The notes beneath the pieces are model-generated. The model ran no database searches. It was not told where the DNA came from and saw only the letters and a program-made list of their open reading frames with translations. The position numbers were made by a program, and so were the translations under genes. This document shows, in pieces, positions 19,587 to 28,849 of a stretch of DNA of 64,000 bases. The DNA lies in assembly GCA_022701275.1 (NCBI GenBank), contig CP031740.1, positions 817,001 through 881,000 of the forward strand. Reading direction: 5' to 3'. This DNA comes from Microcoleus vaginatus PCC 9802. Its GTDB lineage: Bacteria; Cyanobacteriota; Cyanobacteriia; Cyanobacteriales; Microcoleaceae. Within the stretch, counting starts at the first letter, position 1; each line of letters opens with the position of its first letter.

Positions 19587-20270
19587 TTATTCAGGAACAG
19601 TAAGGGGCATTCCGTTATCTGAAGGTTTTAATTTTAGTAAAAAAGGAACTGCTTTTTGCACCCATGCTTTGACTGATGTGTAACTTGCCGCATCTTCTGC
19701 GAAACAAATTTCGAGCATATCCGTGTGAATTATCCCCGGATTCAAAGGAACTGCTGCCATACCTGCGGGCAATTCTTGAGCGAGCGATCGCGTAAGTCCT
19801 TCTATTGCCCACTTGGAAGCGCAATAGGGCGCGACTTCCGGCGAAGTTGACCTTCCCCAACCCGAACTAAAGTTGACAATTATGCCACTTTTTCGAGCTA
19901 TCATTGCCGGGACAAAGTGACGAATTACATTAGCCGTACCTTTAATATTAACATCAATTACCTGGGAAAATTCTTCGTTACTGACATTCCAAAGAGGGGC
20001 GAGATGATTAACTACACCTGCATTATTAATTAGCAAATCTGGTGGCTCATTTTTTGCCAGAATTTCTGTTGCCCAAGCTTTTACTTGCTCGTCGTTCGTG
20101 ACATCCAAACAAGTAAAATGATGGGGCGCACTATGTTTTTGGTTGAGTTTTTCCACCGATTCTGAAGAACGGGCGCATCCCACAACTGTATGTCCCAATT
20201 CAATAAACTTTTCGGTCATGGCAAGACCGAGACCGCGACTAGCTCCGGTAATTACAATTAATTTTGTCAT
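19587..20270 (-). CDS. Short-chain dehydrogenase/reductase
   Basis: A 227-residue classical SDR: cofactor loop TGASRGLG at residues 8-15, NNAGVV near 83, catalytic Ser in NFSSGWG, and the YCASK motif holding the catalytic Tyr and Lys. It oxidises or reduces a small alcohol or ketone with NAD(P); the substrate is not known. It is divergent from the formaldehyde dehydrogenase gene, sharing an 80-base promoter region, so a link to aldehyde metabolism is possible but unproven. The C-terminal tail is a little short for the family. Confidence 0.88.
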   Translation of the reverse strand: MTKLIVITGASRGLGLAMTEKFIELGHTVVGCARSSESVEKLNQKHSAPHHFTCLDVTNDEQVKAWATEILAKNEPPDLLINNAGVVNHLAPLWNVSNEEFSQVIDVNIKGTANVIRHFVPAMIARKSGIIVNFSSGWGRSTSPEVAPYCASKWAIEGLTRSLAQELPAGMAAVPLNPGIIHTDMLEICFAEDAASYTSVKAWVQKAVPFLLKLKPSDNGMPLTVPE

Positions 20271-20295
20271 AGAGTTGCTCCAAGTTTGACATTAA

Positions 20296-21459
<1,164 letters not shown>

Positions 21460-21464
21460 GTTTT

Positions 21465-21612
21465 TGAAGGAAGAAGGAAGAGGGAAGAAGGAAGACAGGA
21501 CTTACGGAAAAAGTGGTTTTACGCGCTATCTCTAGCCGTAAGGTACATGGCTGCACCCTACATAGCTTCTCTTTTCTCTCTACCTCTGCGTCCTCTGCGC
21601 CCTTTGCGGTTA
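21465..21612. repeat. GGAAGAA units and CTCTGCG repeat between frmA and fghA
   Basis: 21465-21497 holds four GGAAGAA/GGAAGAG-type units; 21584-21610 holds the CTCTGCG-type repeat (CTCTGCGTCCTCTGCGCCCT). The 190-base spacer between two functionally paired genes is made almost entirely of dispersed repeats. Confidence 0.65.
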
Positions 21613-21649
21613 ATAAAAAAATCTCATTCACAAATGAAATAGAATTAAT

Positions 21650-22504
21650 ATGATATCAGAATCCCTAAAACTGCACAAAGAACAGAAAAGTTTCGGTGGC
21701 CAACTCGGCTTTTATAGCCATCAATCCTCTGCTTGCAACAGCGAGATGAAATTCGCTGTTTACCAGCCCCCGCAAGCTTTATCTCAACCCGTACCAGTTT
21801 TGTATTTTCTATCAGGTTTAACCTCCACGGAAGAAAACTTTATGGCAAAAGCGGGGGCGCAACAATTTGCGGCAAAATACGGGTTAATGTTGGTTGCGCC
21901 CGACACTAGCCCGCGCAATACTGGAATTCCTGGTGAAGATGACGATTGGGATTTAGGAAGTGGTGCGGGTTTTTATGTTGATGCGACAGCCACACCTTGG
22001 AATTTTCACTATCGGATGTATAGTTATGTGGTTGATGAATTGCCCAATTTAATCGCCGAAAATTTTCCAGCGATACCCGAAAAACAGGGAATTTTCGGTC
22101 ATTCGATGGGCGGACACGGGGCTTTAATTTGCGCTTTGAAAAATGGATCTCGCTATCTTTCAGTTTCCGCTTTTGCGCCTATTTCCGCGCCAATGCGCTG
22201 CCCTTGGGGACAAAAAGCTTTTGCAAACTACCTCGGCAGCGACCAACAGATTTGGAGGGCTTGGGATGCTAGCGAATTGGTGCTTGAGGCGCAATACAAC
22301 CGCCCGATTCTGATTGACTGCGGCACGGCTGATTCGTATCTGGCTGACGGGCAGTTGTTGCCGGAAGTGTTCGCCGAGGCTTGTGCAAAAGCGGGACAGC
22401 CACTAACTTTAAGGATGCAGGAAGGTTACGATCACAGTTATTATTTTATTGCGAGTTTTATGGAGGAGCACATTCGGCATCACGCGGCTGTTTTGTGCGG
22501 GTAG
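21650..22504 (+). CDS. S-formylglutathione hydrolase
   Basis: A 284-residue esterase-D-type hydrolase. It has the oxyanion-region motif YFLSGLTSTEENF, TSPRNTGIPGEDDDWDLG, the nucleophile elbow GHSMGGHGA, and the acid/His part ending in EGYDHSYYFIASF. It releases formate and glutathione from S-formylglutathione, the second step after FrmA. It is also called FghA or FrmB in other bacteria. The 190-base gap to frmA is repeat DNA, so the two may still be one transcript. Confidence 0.94.
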   Translation: MISESLKLHKEQKSFGGQLGFYSHQSSACNSEMKFAVYQPPQALSQPVPVLYFLSGLTSTEENFMAKAGAQQFAAKYGLMLVAPDTSPRNTGIPGEDDDWDLGSGAGFYVDATATPWNFHYRMYSYVVDELPNLIAENFPAIPEKQGIFGHSMGGHGALICALKNGSRYLSVSAFAPISAPMRCPWGQKAFANYLGSDQQIWRAWDASELVLEAQYNRPILIDCGTADSYLADGQLLPEVFAEACAKAGQPLTLRMQEGYDHSYYFIASFMEEHIRHHAAVLCG

Positions 22505-22513
22505 TTCCTAGCA

Positions 22514-22660
22514 GGAAGCAGGCAAGATGCCTGCTCCACAACAACTGGTTCTTAGGCTCTGCCTGGGAACCGATATCCAGAGGCTCTGCCTCGCATGGCT
22601 GGCATCAAATGTGGAGGCAGAGCCTCCTGATCTGCGTTACCAGGCTCTGCCTGGTAACGA
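22514..22660. repeat. Cluster of dispersed palindromic repeats
   Basis: GCAGGCAAGATGCCTGCTCC at 22518-22537 is a version of the repeat that forms the large hairpin at 30503-30568. 22636-22658 is a hairpin GTTACCAGGC/GCCTGGTAAC, also found at 37761-37783. Between them are AGGCTCTGCCT variants. The cluster separates two convergent genes and may serve as bidirectional terminator. Confidence 0.6.
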
Positions 22661-22694
22661 GTGAACTCGCTTCTAGGATCACAGGTATTTTCGG

Positions 22695-23609
22695 TTAATT
22701 AAGATTAATCGGAAATACCCAGTCTTTGTACTTGCTGTCGCGATTTTCGATAATCGCGGTTAGTTTGTCCAAAATCTTTTCGGTGATGGGTCTATTTTGG
22801 GGCAATTGATAGTTTTCTACTCGGTTAATTGGCGTAATTTTGGCGGCGGTTCCGCAGAGGAAAATCTCGTCTGCAATCAACAATTCTGATTTATCAACTG
22901 GTCTTTCTGTGACTTCAATTCCTAAGTCTCTAGCGATTGTAATTACGCTGTCTCTAGTAATTCCTTCGAGAATATCTTGCTCGAAACCGGGAGTAACTAA
23001 TTTACCGTTTCTGGCGACAAATATGTTCATTCCTGAAGCTTCGCTGACTTTTCCTTGAGAATTCATCATGATCGCTTCGTCGAAGCCGGATTCTACTGCT
23101 TCTGTTTTAGCTAAAGCTGAGGTGATGTAAGCGCCACTAATTTTACCTCTTAAGGGCAAACTGCGGTCTTCTTGGCGGTACCAAGAGCTAATTCTACAGT
23201 TGACTCCTTCTTTGGGCAAATAGTCTGAAAGTTCTAATCCGTAGACAAAAAAGTCGGTTTCTACGTTGTGCAGTCGCGGGGCAATTCCTAAACTGGATGT
23301 GTAGATAAAAGGGCGGATATAAAATGATTTTGTTGGTTGGTTTTTCTGGACAAAATCAATAATTATTTGTTGGATTTTGCTGGCTGGTAAATCGCAGTGA
23401 AGGAAGCTGGCACTTTGACTTAATCTTTGACAGTGGCGGTCTAATCTAAATAGCAATATTTGATCGGCATTTTGGGGGTCGGGAATTCCCCGCAACCCGC
23501 CTAAGACTCCGGTTCCGTAGTGCAGTGCGTGGGTGGCTATGGAAATTTTGGCGTCGGTAAAGGGGAGAAATTGGTTTTGAAAGTAGGCAATTGGTAGAAA
23601 ACTATCCAT
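22695..23609 (-). CDS. ilvE: Branched-chain amino acid aminotransferase
   Basis: A 304-residue fold-type IV PLP enzyme. It shows HYGTGVLGGLRG near residue 30, RLDRHCQRL, FYIRPFIYTSSLGIAP, the PLP-lysine region RGKISGAYITSALAKTEA, then VSEASGMNIFVARNG and EGITRDSVITIARDLGI. It transfers amino groups between glutamate and the branched-chain 2-oxo acids, the last step of Ile, Leu and Val synthesis. It is a single gene, convergent with the S-formylglutathione hydrolase. Confidence 0.94.
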   Translation of the reverse strand: MDSFLPIAYFQNQFLPFTDAKISIATHALHYGTGVLGGLRGIPDPQNADQILLFRLDRHCQRLSQSASFLHCDLPASKIQQIIIDFVQKNQPTKSFYIRPFIYTSSLGIAPRLHNVETDFFVYGLELSDYLPKEGVNCRISSWYRQEDRSLPLRGKISGAYITSALAKTEAVESGFDEAIMMNSQGKVSEASGMNIFVARNGKLVTPGFEQDILEGITRDSVITIARDLGIEVTERPVDKSELLIADEIFLCGTAAKITPINRVENYQLPQNRPITEKILDKLTAIIENRDSKYKDWVFPINLN

Positions 23610-23879
23610 GATTCAAGCTGGCGATGAGTTTTGCAGTCCGCTAGGAAAGCTGAATTTGGTTATATTACCATAAGTTATACCATTTGACATTTGAGATTGA
23701 GAATGGCTGATTTGATAAGGGTTTGAAGCTTGCCTACAGTTGGATTGTTTTTAGACTGGTATTATTCTTTTGTTGTTAAATCGATTGATAAAATAATATC
23801 AAAAGCCGTCTATTAGGTTGATAATTGTTTGGGGAAAGAGTGCGATCGACTACAAATAAAAATCAACCAAGGGGCAACT

Positions 23880-24248
23880 ATGGCACGTAAATGTTTCATC
23901 ATTGAAATGGGGATGGGTATAGACCAGCACGGGCAGGAACCGACTGTAGCCTGTGCAAGGGCTGTACGGAATGCGATCGCCCATAATGCTCTCCTAGGCG
24001 TCTGGGAAGTGGCGGGTTTGACTGACCCCAATCAGATGATTGTGGAGGTTAAGGTGGCGGTTCCTTACCCGGAACAAGTGCGGGAACAGGAGGTGTTGGC
24101 GGTGCTGCCTTTTGGCAGCAAAACTCTGATTGTGGAGCAAGGAGGCATGATTGTGGCAGGAAGGGCGATCGCCTCTCTGAATGATAAAAATGATGAAATG
24201 CTAATCGCTGTGGCGGCTGTGAGTGTTTTTGTGGAAACTGACGACTAA
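23880..24248 (+). CDS. Lin0512 family protein
   Basis: A 122-residue protein beginning ARKCFIIEMGMGIDQHGQ, with an ACARAVRNAIAHNALLGVW stretch and a C-terminal VEQGGMIVAGRA; this pattern is the Lin0512 family, of unknown function. The ATG at 23880 follows AAGGGG by five bases; the frame is open 17 codons further upstream, but those codons are not family-like. It seems to be soluble. No neighbour suggests a role. Confidence 0.75.
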   Translation: MARKCFIIEMGMGIDQHGQEPTVACARAVRNAIAHNALLGVWEVAGLTDPNQMIVEVKVAVPYPEQVREQEVLAVLPFGSKTLIVEQGGMIVAGRAIASLNDKNDEMLIAVAAVSVFVETDD

Positions 24249-24507
24249 TTAATTTTGTGTTGTTTGAATAAATCTGCGGTGAAATACGATCGCCCGATCG
24301 CACTTGCTTGTTTCCGCGAGCGGGCGATCGTACTTGCTTGTCTGTTAAAAAATGATTAATTTAGGGTAAGTTGTAGGGTGCGTCAGAGATATGGCATGAA
24401 ATATCGTAGAAAATCTCAGGCTCTGAGGCACGCTATAACTTAGTCTTTTCAACGGTAAGGTTTATTTGCGCCTACCTAGTTAATTGTGAAGTTTTAATGG
24501 ATAATTT
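24249..24507. other. Intergenic region with short direct repeats
   Basis: 24290-24345 holds two copies of GATCGCACTTGCTTGT/GATCGTACTTGCTTGT separated by TTCCGCGAGCGGGC; both GATCG parts sit in GCGATCGC-like palindromes. 24371 has a GTAGGGTGCGTCAG repeat end. No gene seen. Confidence 0.4.
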
Positions 24508-24618
24508 TTAATTTCTCAGGCGACCGGGTATGTAAGCAATCCAGCAAAACCCTACGATTAATAACAGCCACGTCGCTGTAATATTGCTGCCCAACAAGTT
24601 GCGGAGAAAATCTTCCAT
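24508..24618 (-). CDS. Putative 36-residue single-pass membrane peptide
   Basis: A short frame from ATG (24618) to TAA (24508). It encodes a 36-residue peptide: an acidic start (MEDFLRN), a hydrophobic segment ATWLLLIVGFCWIAYI at residues 15-30, and a basic end PGRLRN. This is the shape of many small cyanobacterial membrane-complex subunits (negative outside or lumen, positive inside). GAGAA lies about six bases before the ATG, a weak ribosome site. It stands alone in a 480-base gap upstream of nothing obvious. It could be a chance frame; the membrane topology signals are the only argument. Confidence 0.35.
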   Translation of the reverse strand: MEDFLRNLLGSNITATWLLLIVGFCWIAYIPGRLRN

Positions 24619-24728
24619 TGTTCTCAAAAAGAATAGGGTCTAAAAGAATCTATTGCTGTTCCCTGTCGGATCAGCAAAGGTAGAGTGCGATTGGCTTTTA
24701 GGCAATCGCACTCTACCTCCTCTACCTC

Positions 24729-25565
24729 CTATTTGGGCTGGCTGGTATCTGCCAACATTTGGTTAACCATTTGCAAGTGCGCCTGAAGGTTCGGCAACTT
24801 CTGGGTGGCCCACGCCTTCAAGTCGGGATCTTGTCCCTGTTGAGATTGAGCCTGAAACAGAGCAATAGCCTGAGTGTGGCTGTCGATCATAGCCTGCTTG
24901 TAAGCGCTGTCAAAACTTGTACCGGAGAGTCCCGAAAGTCGAGCCATCAAAGCTTTATTCTGGGTACTCATCTCGGTTGGCAATTCAACCTGCTTTTGCA
25001 TTACTAACTGCATCAGCTCTTGATTGGCCCGAGTGTGTTCCTCTACCATTTCTTGGCCGTATTGTTTCACACCAGCACTAGAACCGCGCTGCACTGCCAA
25101 TCTGCCGAGCTCCACTTCCAGCATACCAACTTGACCTGCTTGCATGACAAAGTTTTTGTCTTTGCTGCTGAGAGAATTAGGCGAAGTTTCGCCACCTGCT
25201 GGACTGTTGGGAGAACGGCCGGGAGTGTTGTTGCTGGGGGTATTTGGAGAACGGCCGGGAGTGTTGTTGGTGGGGGTATTTGGACTGTCGGGAGAACGGC
25301 CGGGAGTGTTGTTGCTGGGGGTATTTGGACTGTCGGGAGAACGGCCGGGAGTGTTGTTGGCGGGCGTATTTGGAGAGGCAGGAAGAGTCTTATCGTCGGC
25401 TTGGTTATCAGCAAGCTCGAGAACGCGATCGCCCGACTGGTTGAAGCCGTTAGTGTGGCGGTTTAATTCTGCGAATCCCGGCACAGCTATCAAGGAACTA
25501 ACGCCGGCAATTCCGGCAACTGTTACCAATTTTTTGAACAAACTTTTGCGATTGAGTGAAGTCAT
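24729..25565 (-). CDS. Secreted DUF4142 protein with Pro/Asn/Thr repeat linker
   Basis: A 278-residue protein. Residues 1-32 are a signal peptide (KLVTVAGIAGVSSLIAVPGFA). Residues 60-128 are a low-complexity linker built from NTPGRSPDSPNTPSN-like units, about 12-15 residues long and repeated five times. Residues 132-275 are a DUF4142 helical domain (DKNFVMQAGQVGMLEVELGR, then SAGVKQYGQEMVEEHTRANQ), a ferritin-like four-helix family of periplasmic proteins whose function is unknown. The linker DNA is a near-perfect repeat and could expand or contract by slippage. It lies 70 bases downstream of the Gly-Thr repeat protein gene, same strand, so both may be co-transcribed. Confidence 0.88.
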   Translation of the reverse strand: MTSLNRKSLFKKLVTVAGIAGVSSLIAVPGFAELNRHTNGFNQSGDRVLELADNQADDKTLPASPNTPANNTPGRSPDSPNTPSNNTPGRSPDSPNTPTNNTPGRSPNTPSNNTPGRSPNSPAGGETSPNSLSSKDKNFVMQAGQVGMLEVELGRLAVQRGSSAGVKQYGQEMVEEHTRANQELMQLVMQKQVELPTEMSTQNKALMARLSGLSGTSFDSAYKQAMIDSHTQAIALFQAQSQQGQDPDLKAWATQKLPNLQAHLQMVNQMLADTSQPK

Positions 25566-25633
25566 GAATTTCTAAGCCTCTAAGTTTTCAAAATTACGTG
25601 AAGCGAAGCTATCCCGTAGGGAATCGCCCGAAA

Positions 25634-26557
25634 CTACCGATGGGACGGTGTATTGCCTTTCCGAAACAAGTTGATCAAACCAAACGCGCCCAAGGCACCC
25701 AGCCACCCCAAATTGTTGGGGCTATCGCGCCGAGCACTCAAAACTCCAGAATTAGTATCAGTCGGCGTTGATGTGGTACCAGTTGTACCAGTTGTACCCG
25801 TTGTACCCGTTGTGCCCGTGCCAGTCGTACCGCTTGTACCGCTTGTGCCCGTGCCAGTCGTACCGCTTGTACCCGTTGTACCCGTTGTACCCGTTGTACC
25901 CGTGCCACTCGTACCGCTTGTACCCGTTGTACCGCTTGTACCCGTTGTACCCGTTGTACCCGTTGTACCGCTTGTGCCCGTGCCAGTCGTACCGCTTGTA
26001 CCCGTTGTACCGCTTGTACCCGTTGTACCGCTTGTACCCGTTGTACCGCTTGTACCCGTTGTACCGGTGCCACTGGTACCGCTTGTACCCGTTGTATCGG
26101 TGCCACTGGTACCGCTTGTACCCGTTGTATCGGTGCCACTGGTACCGCTTGTACCCGTTGTATCGGTGCCACTGGTACCGGTTGTACCCGTTGTGCCCGT
26201 TGTACCGCTTGTACCGGTGCCAGTCGTACCGCTTGTACCGCTTGTACCCGTTGTGCCCGTGCCACTGGTACCGCTTGTACCCGTTGTATCCGTGCCTGTC
26301 GTACCGGTTGTACCCGTGCCAGTTGTACCCGTGCCAGTACCGCTTGTGCCTGTCGTACCGGTTGTACCCGTGCCAGTTGTACCCGTACCGCTTATACCGC
26401 TTGTACCGCTTGTGCCTGTGCCGGCGCTACCGCCAGCACCGCCGCCAGCACCGCCGGCTCCCGACTGGGCTGAAGCAGGCACTGCTAAGGAAACCGTTGC
26501 TAAACCTAAAGTACAAGCGCTTGCTAAAACAACTTTCAACAATTTAGAAGATTTCAT
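25634..26557 (-). CDS. Secreted Gly-Thr-Thr/Ser (collagen-like) repeat protein with WGxxG-type C-terminal anchor
   Basis: A 307-residue protein. Residues 1-30 form a signal peptide ([20 protein letters not shown], ending ASA-Q). From about residue 32 to 265 the sequence is almost only Gly, Thr and Ser, with some Asp: long runs of the triplet G-T-T or G-T-S and the 9-residue block GTDTTGTSG in tandem. The C-terminus has a short hydrophobic segment with [17 protein letters not shown] followed by RKG, the form of the WGxxGxxG family. The Gly-X-Y register recalls collagen-like proteins with Thr in X and Thr/Ser in Y and no proline. The ATG at 26557 is chosen over one 16 codons upstream because the signal peptide begins there. 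Function unknown; a surface or sheath fibre is likely. Confidence 0.8.
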   Translation of the reverse strand: MKSSKLLKVVLASACTLGLATVSLAVPASAQSGAGGAGGGAGGSAGTGTSGTSGISGTGTTGTGTTGTTGTSGTGTGTTGTGTTGTTGTDTTGTSGTSGTGTTGTSGTSGTTGTGTSGTTGTTGTTGTSGTDTTGTSGTSGTDTTGTSGTSGTDTTGTSGTSGTGTTGTSGTTGTSGTTGTSGTTGTSGTTGTGTSGTTGTTGTTGTSGTTGTSGTSGTGTTGTTGTTGTSGTTGTGTSGTSGTTGTGTTGTTGTTGTTGTTSTPTDTNSGVLSARRDSPNNLGWLGALGAFGLINLFRKGNTPSHR

Positions 26558-26605
26558 GGTAATTCTTGATTTTACGTAGAGTCCTGCGATCGCTTGTGAT
26601 GCCAA

Positions 26606-27417
26606 AACCGCAGGGTCAAATTGACAGCGTAACGTGCAACTTTTCTAACCTTTGCTGCGGGATAATGAAGGTAAGGGAGCCAATTTAGTCCCGTTCCCTC
26701 GATTATTCTCCCCTGATCAATTACACCGCAGCCTTAATAGTTTATAAGCTATTACGTATCGTTCAAGTTCGCCATTCGTCTTTAGGAATATTTGGCAAAA
26801 TGGCGTTTTATTTCAGGTGGTGGATGATATTTGATCGGGCGGCCTACTAGCTACATCAAAACTTGCGCCCGGGGAAGAGAAACCGGGTTGAGCTGAAAAA
26901 TTTTGGGTTGAGTAACGAGACAGATACGAATCAACCGGGTTTCTGAGACAAGCGCGCCGATCTTCCCATAAATCTTCCCCGGCTGCTGGTGCTTTGAGGC
27001 AGAAATCCTTGATTTTCTCACCGTCAATTTTGGGTTAGCGCTCCGCCAGATGAGTTGGTTTCAAATTTTTTTGATCGCTATTTTTCCTTAACTTGCTGCT
27101 GGCAATTTGGGCACTCGCAGAATACCGCTCAAACTTTCCCAGGAAACTAAATTATCTCAAAACGCGCGATCGACCATCATAGTCCCCGAGCGCCTACAAC
27201 CCAGCAACAGCAAGGCTTTTTACTGGGCTTTGACTTGCGTTAAACAGGAAGGCGAACTGAGGGCTATCTGAGTCTGGCCCGCGCGACATTCAATTAACCA
27301 GCGGCGGCGCACTCGCCAGAATTGCTTGTGAGTGCGATCGGGCACACCCTGATATAGTAAAGCCAAAGGTATGCCACAGAGCACTTATTCCCTAACACAT
27401 TTCCCAAGCCGACATAA
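26606..27417. other. Long intergenic region without recognisable gene
   Basis: About 810 bases with no convincing frame on either strand. Two ACCGGGTT repeat cores facing each other stand at 26880-26945 (GAGAAACCGGGTTGAG and TCAACCGGGTTTCTGAG). The rest has coding-like composition in places but many stops, so it may be decayed coding DNA upstream of the YqhA pseudogene. Confidence 0.4.
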
Positions 27418-27900
27418 ACTATCCTGCCTCTAATTCTTGCCCGAAGTCGCTATCTAATGCTAATCGCTGCTGTATTCGGTTCTTTTGTATCCTCTGTGAC
27501 GCTTTTGATCTACGGTGCCCTGGAAACCATCATTACCATCAGCCACACAGCTACAGTACCGGTTGCCCGCGAAAACTTGAAACAACTGATTCTGTCCTTT
27601 ATCGAACTTGTAAATTTGTTTCTCTTAGCCACAGTATTTTACATTACTGCACTTGGATTTTACGAGCTGTTTATTGACGATCGCATTGTATCCATCTGGC
27701 CGGAAATTCACAACATCGAAACCTCTAAACAATATTCACCAGCGTGAACCTCCTCGTATTGAGCGTATTGTTTTTCGCCGAGGTACCGCCGGTGGAAGGG
27801 CGGGACGAACCTCCTTCCCTTTGGAGCCGGGATCGCTGTAGTAATCGCTGCGCTGACGTATTTTCTAAGTTCGCAGGTGAAAAAGCCGAAATCAGATTAA
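27418..27900 (+). pseudogene. YqhA/UPF0114 family membrane protein, frameshifted
   Basis: The first part (ARSRYLMLIAAVFGSF ... FYITALGFYELFIDDR, then IWPEIHNIETSKQ, about 27439-27735) is the standard first two-thirds of the UPF0114 family. Downstream, family sequence goes on in other frames: VNLLVLSVLFFAEV in one frame from about 27744, then GGTNLLPFGAGIAVVIAALT and YFLSSQVKKPKSD in another, ending with TAA at 27900. So at least two frameshifts (near 27740 and 27795) break one ancestral gene. The N-terminal side is also short: a TAA at 27415 stands just upstream of ARSRY and the first ATG falls within the first membrane helix. UPF0114 proteins are small inner-membrane proteins of unclear role. 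Confidence 0.8.
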
Positions 27901-28101
27901 TGGCTGTTTAAGCTGGGAAATTAGCCAAATCCGGCTGAACCAGCAACGGCAATCAACTTTCATTATCTCTTCACAATAAATTTAATATTACATCTGTCTT
28001 CGGACTGATAAGAATGCAATCTTAAACTTGCTTTTAGAGAGAGGAAGGTAGTGGCATCGAGTATATAAGATAGGACTGATGCTTGATAATAGGACACCAT
28101 T

Positions 28102-28344
28102 ATGCCAGAACAACAATTTGACACCTTACCTTCAGAAGCGCAAGAACTGCCCCAGGGAGCGCAGAACATTTTTAAGGCTGCTTTTAAGAGCGCTAGCGAA
28201 GATGGAATGAGCGCAGATGGTGCTACTAGCGTGGCTTGGAACAGCGTAAAGGCTGAATATACTAAAGACGAAAGCGGCACTTGGGTTCACAAGGGCGACG
28301 ATACTAACCAAACTCGCAAATCAACACAAAATGCCGGCAATTAA
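28102..28344 (+). CDS. ChaB family protein
   Basis: An 80-residue protein that fits the ChaB fold: QELPQGAQNIFKAAFKSA near residues 14-31, then TSVAWNSVKAEYTKDESGTW and a His-Lys turn (VHKG). E. coli ChaB is encoded with the ChaA cation antiporter and has been called its regulator, though the role is not settled. No antiporter gene is adjacent here. Cyanobacteria often carry ChaB-like genes near stress genes. The upstream 200 bases likely hold its own promoter. Confidence 0.8.
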   Translation: MPEQQFDTLPSEAQELPQGAQNIFKAAFKSASEDGMSADGATSVAWNSVKAEYTKDESGTWVHKGDDTNQTRKSTQNAGN

Positions 28345-28490
28345 GTAGGTGGTTACAAATAAACAGTACATGGGCAGAGCGGGCGAGAGCAGTCATATAC
28401 TGGCTTCAATAAAAGTGATTTTTAGCTAAACCCGCTCGTACAAAATACTCTGTTTATTTTTTGGGCGCTTACCTACTTAGTCATCAGTCA

Positions 28491-28588
28491 TATCATGTCC
28501 GCTAAAGAAACGGTTATCAGGTTATTAGTAAGGACTGAAATCCTCACTAATAACCAATTGGATAGAGGGTGTTCGAGCGGACATAATA
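28491..28588. mobile_element. 98-bp MITE-like element with TIRs and 10-bp direct repeats
   Basis: Left end TATCATGTCCGCT (28491-28503) and right end AGCGGACATAATA (28576-28588) are inverted copies with 12 of 13 matches. The element is flanked by perfect direct repeats TCATCAGTCA at 28481-28490 and 28589-28598, as expected of a target duplication. Inside, 28520-28534 and 28541-28555 form a 15-bp stem (14 matches) around a 6-base loop. No coding capacity. It is likely a non-autonomous element mobilised by some IS with related ends. Confidence 0.65.
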
Positions 28589-28749
28589 TCATCAGTCATT
28601 CGCCATGTAATGATTACCCAGCCCAAAAACAAATACTTGCAAATGGCAGGAGTCGCCAGCAGCCCAAAATTTTAAACTCTTGTTCGCGCTCCCAGATTCA
28701 TCTGTGCAGCCAATCTAAAATCCTTCCACTGAGCGCTCACGCCGAAGTA

Positions 28750-28785
28750 TAAAATCTAAAATCTAAAATCTAAAATCTAAAATCG
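28750..28785. repeat. AAAATCT heptamer array
   Basis: Five TAAAATC units in tandem, preceded at 28690 by a CAGATTCATCTG motif as at 8390. It belongs to the same dispersed repeat family as 860, 8350, 52675 and 62530. Confidence 0.65.
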
Positions 28786-28849
28786 ACTGATGGGTAATGA
28801 TTTAGGTTGATAGCTGTCGGATTCCGTGCTGTCCCTGATTTAAATGTGG

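Noticed and set aside
24759-25575. Plus-strand frames opposite the DUF4142 gene
   Set aside because: Shadows of a repetitive gene; no domain or ribosome site.
25653-26579. Long open frames on both strands and several frames through the Gly-Thr repeat gene
   Set aside because: They arise because the 9-bp repeat lacks stop codons in any frame. Only the minus-strand frame with signal peptide and WGxxG-type end is sensible.
26880-26950. Facing ACCGGGTT cores as a transposon end pair
   Set aside because: The core is a common dispersed repeat in this window and no target duplication flanks the pair.
26606-27417. Possible gene in the 800-base gap before the YqhA pseudogene
   Set aside because: All frames are interrupted within 30-40 codons and none shows a family motif.
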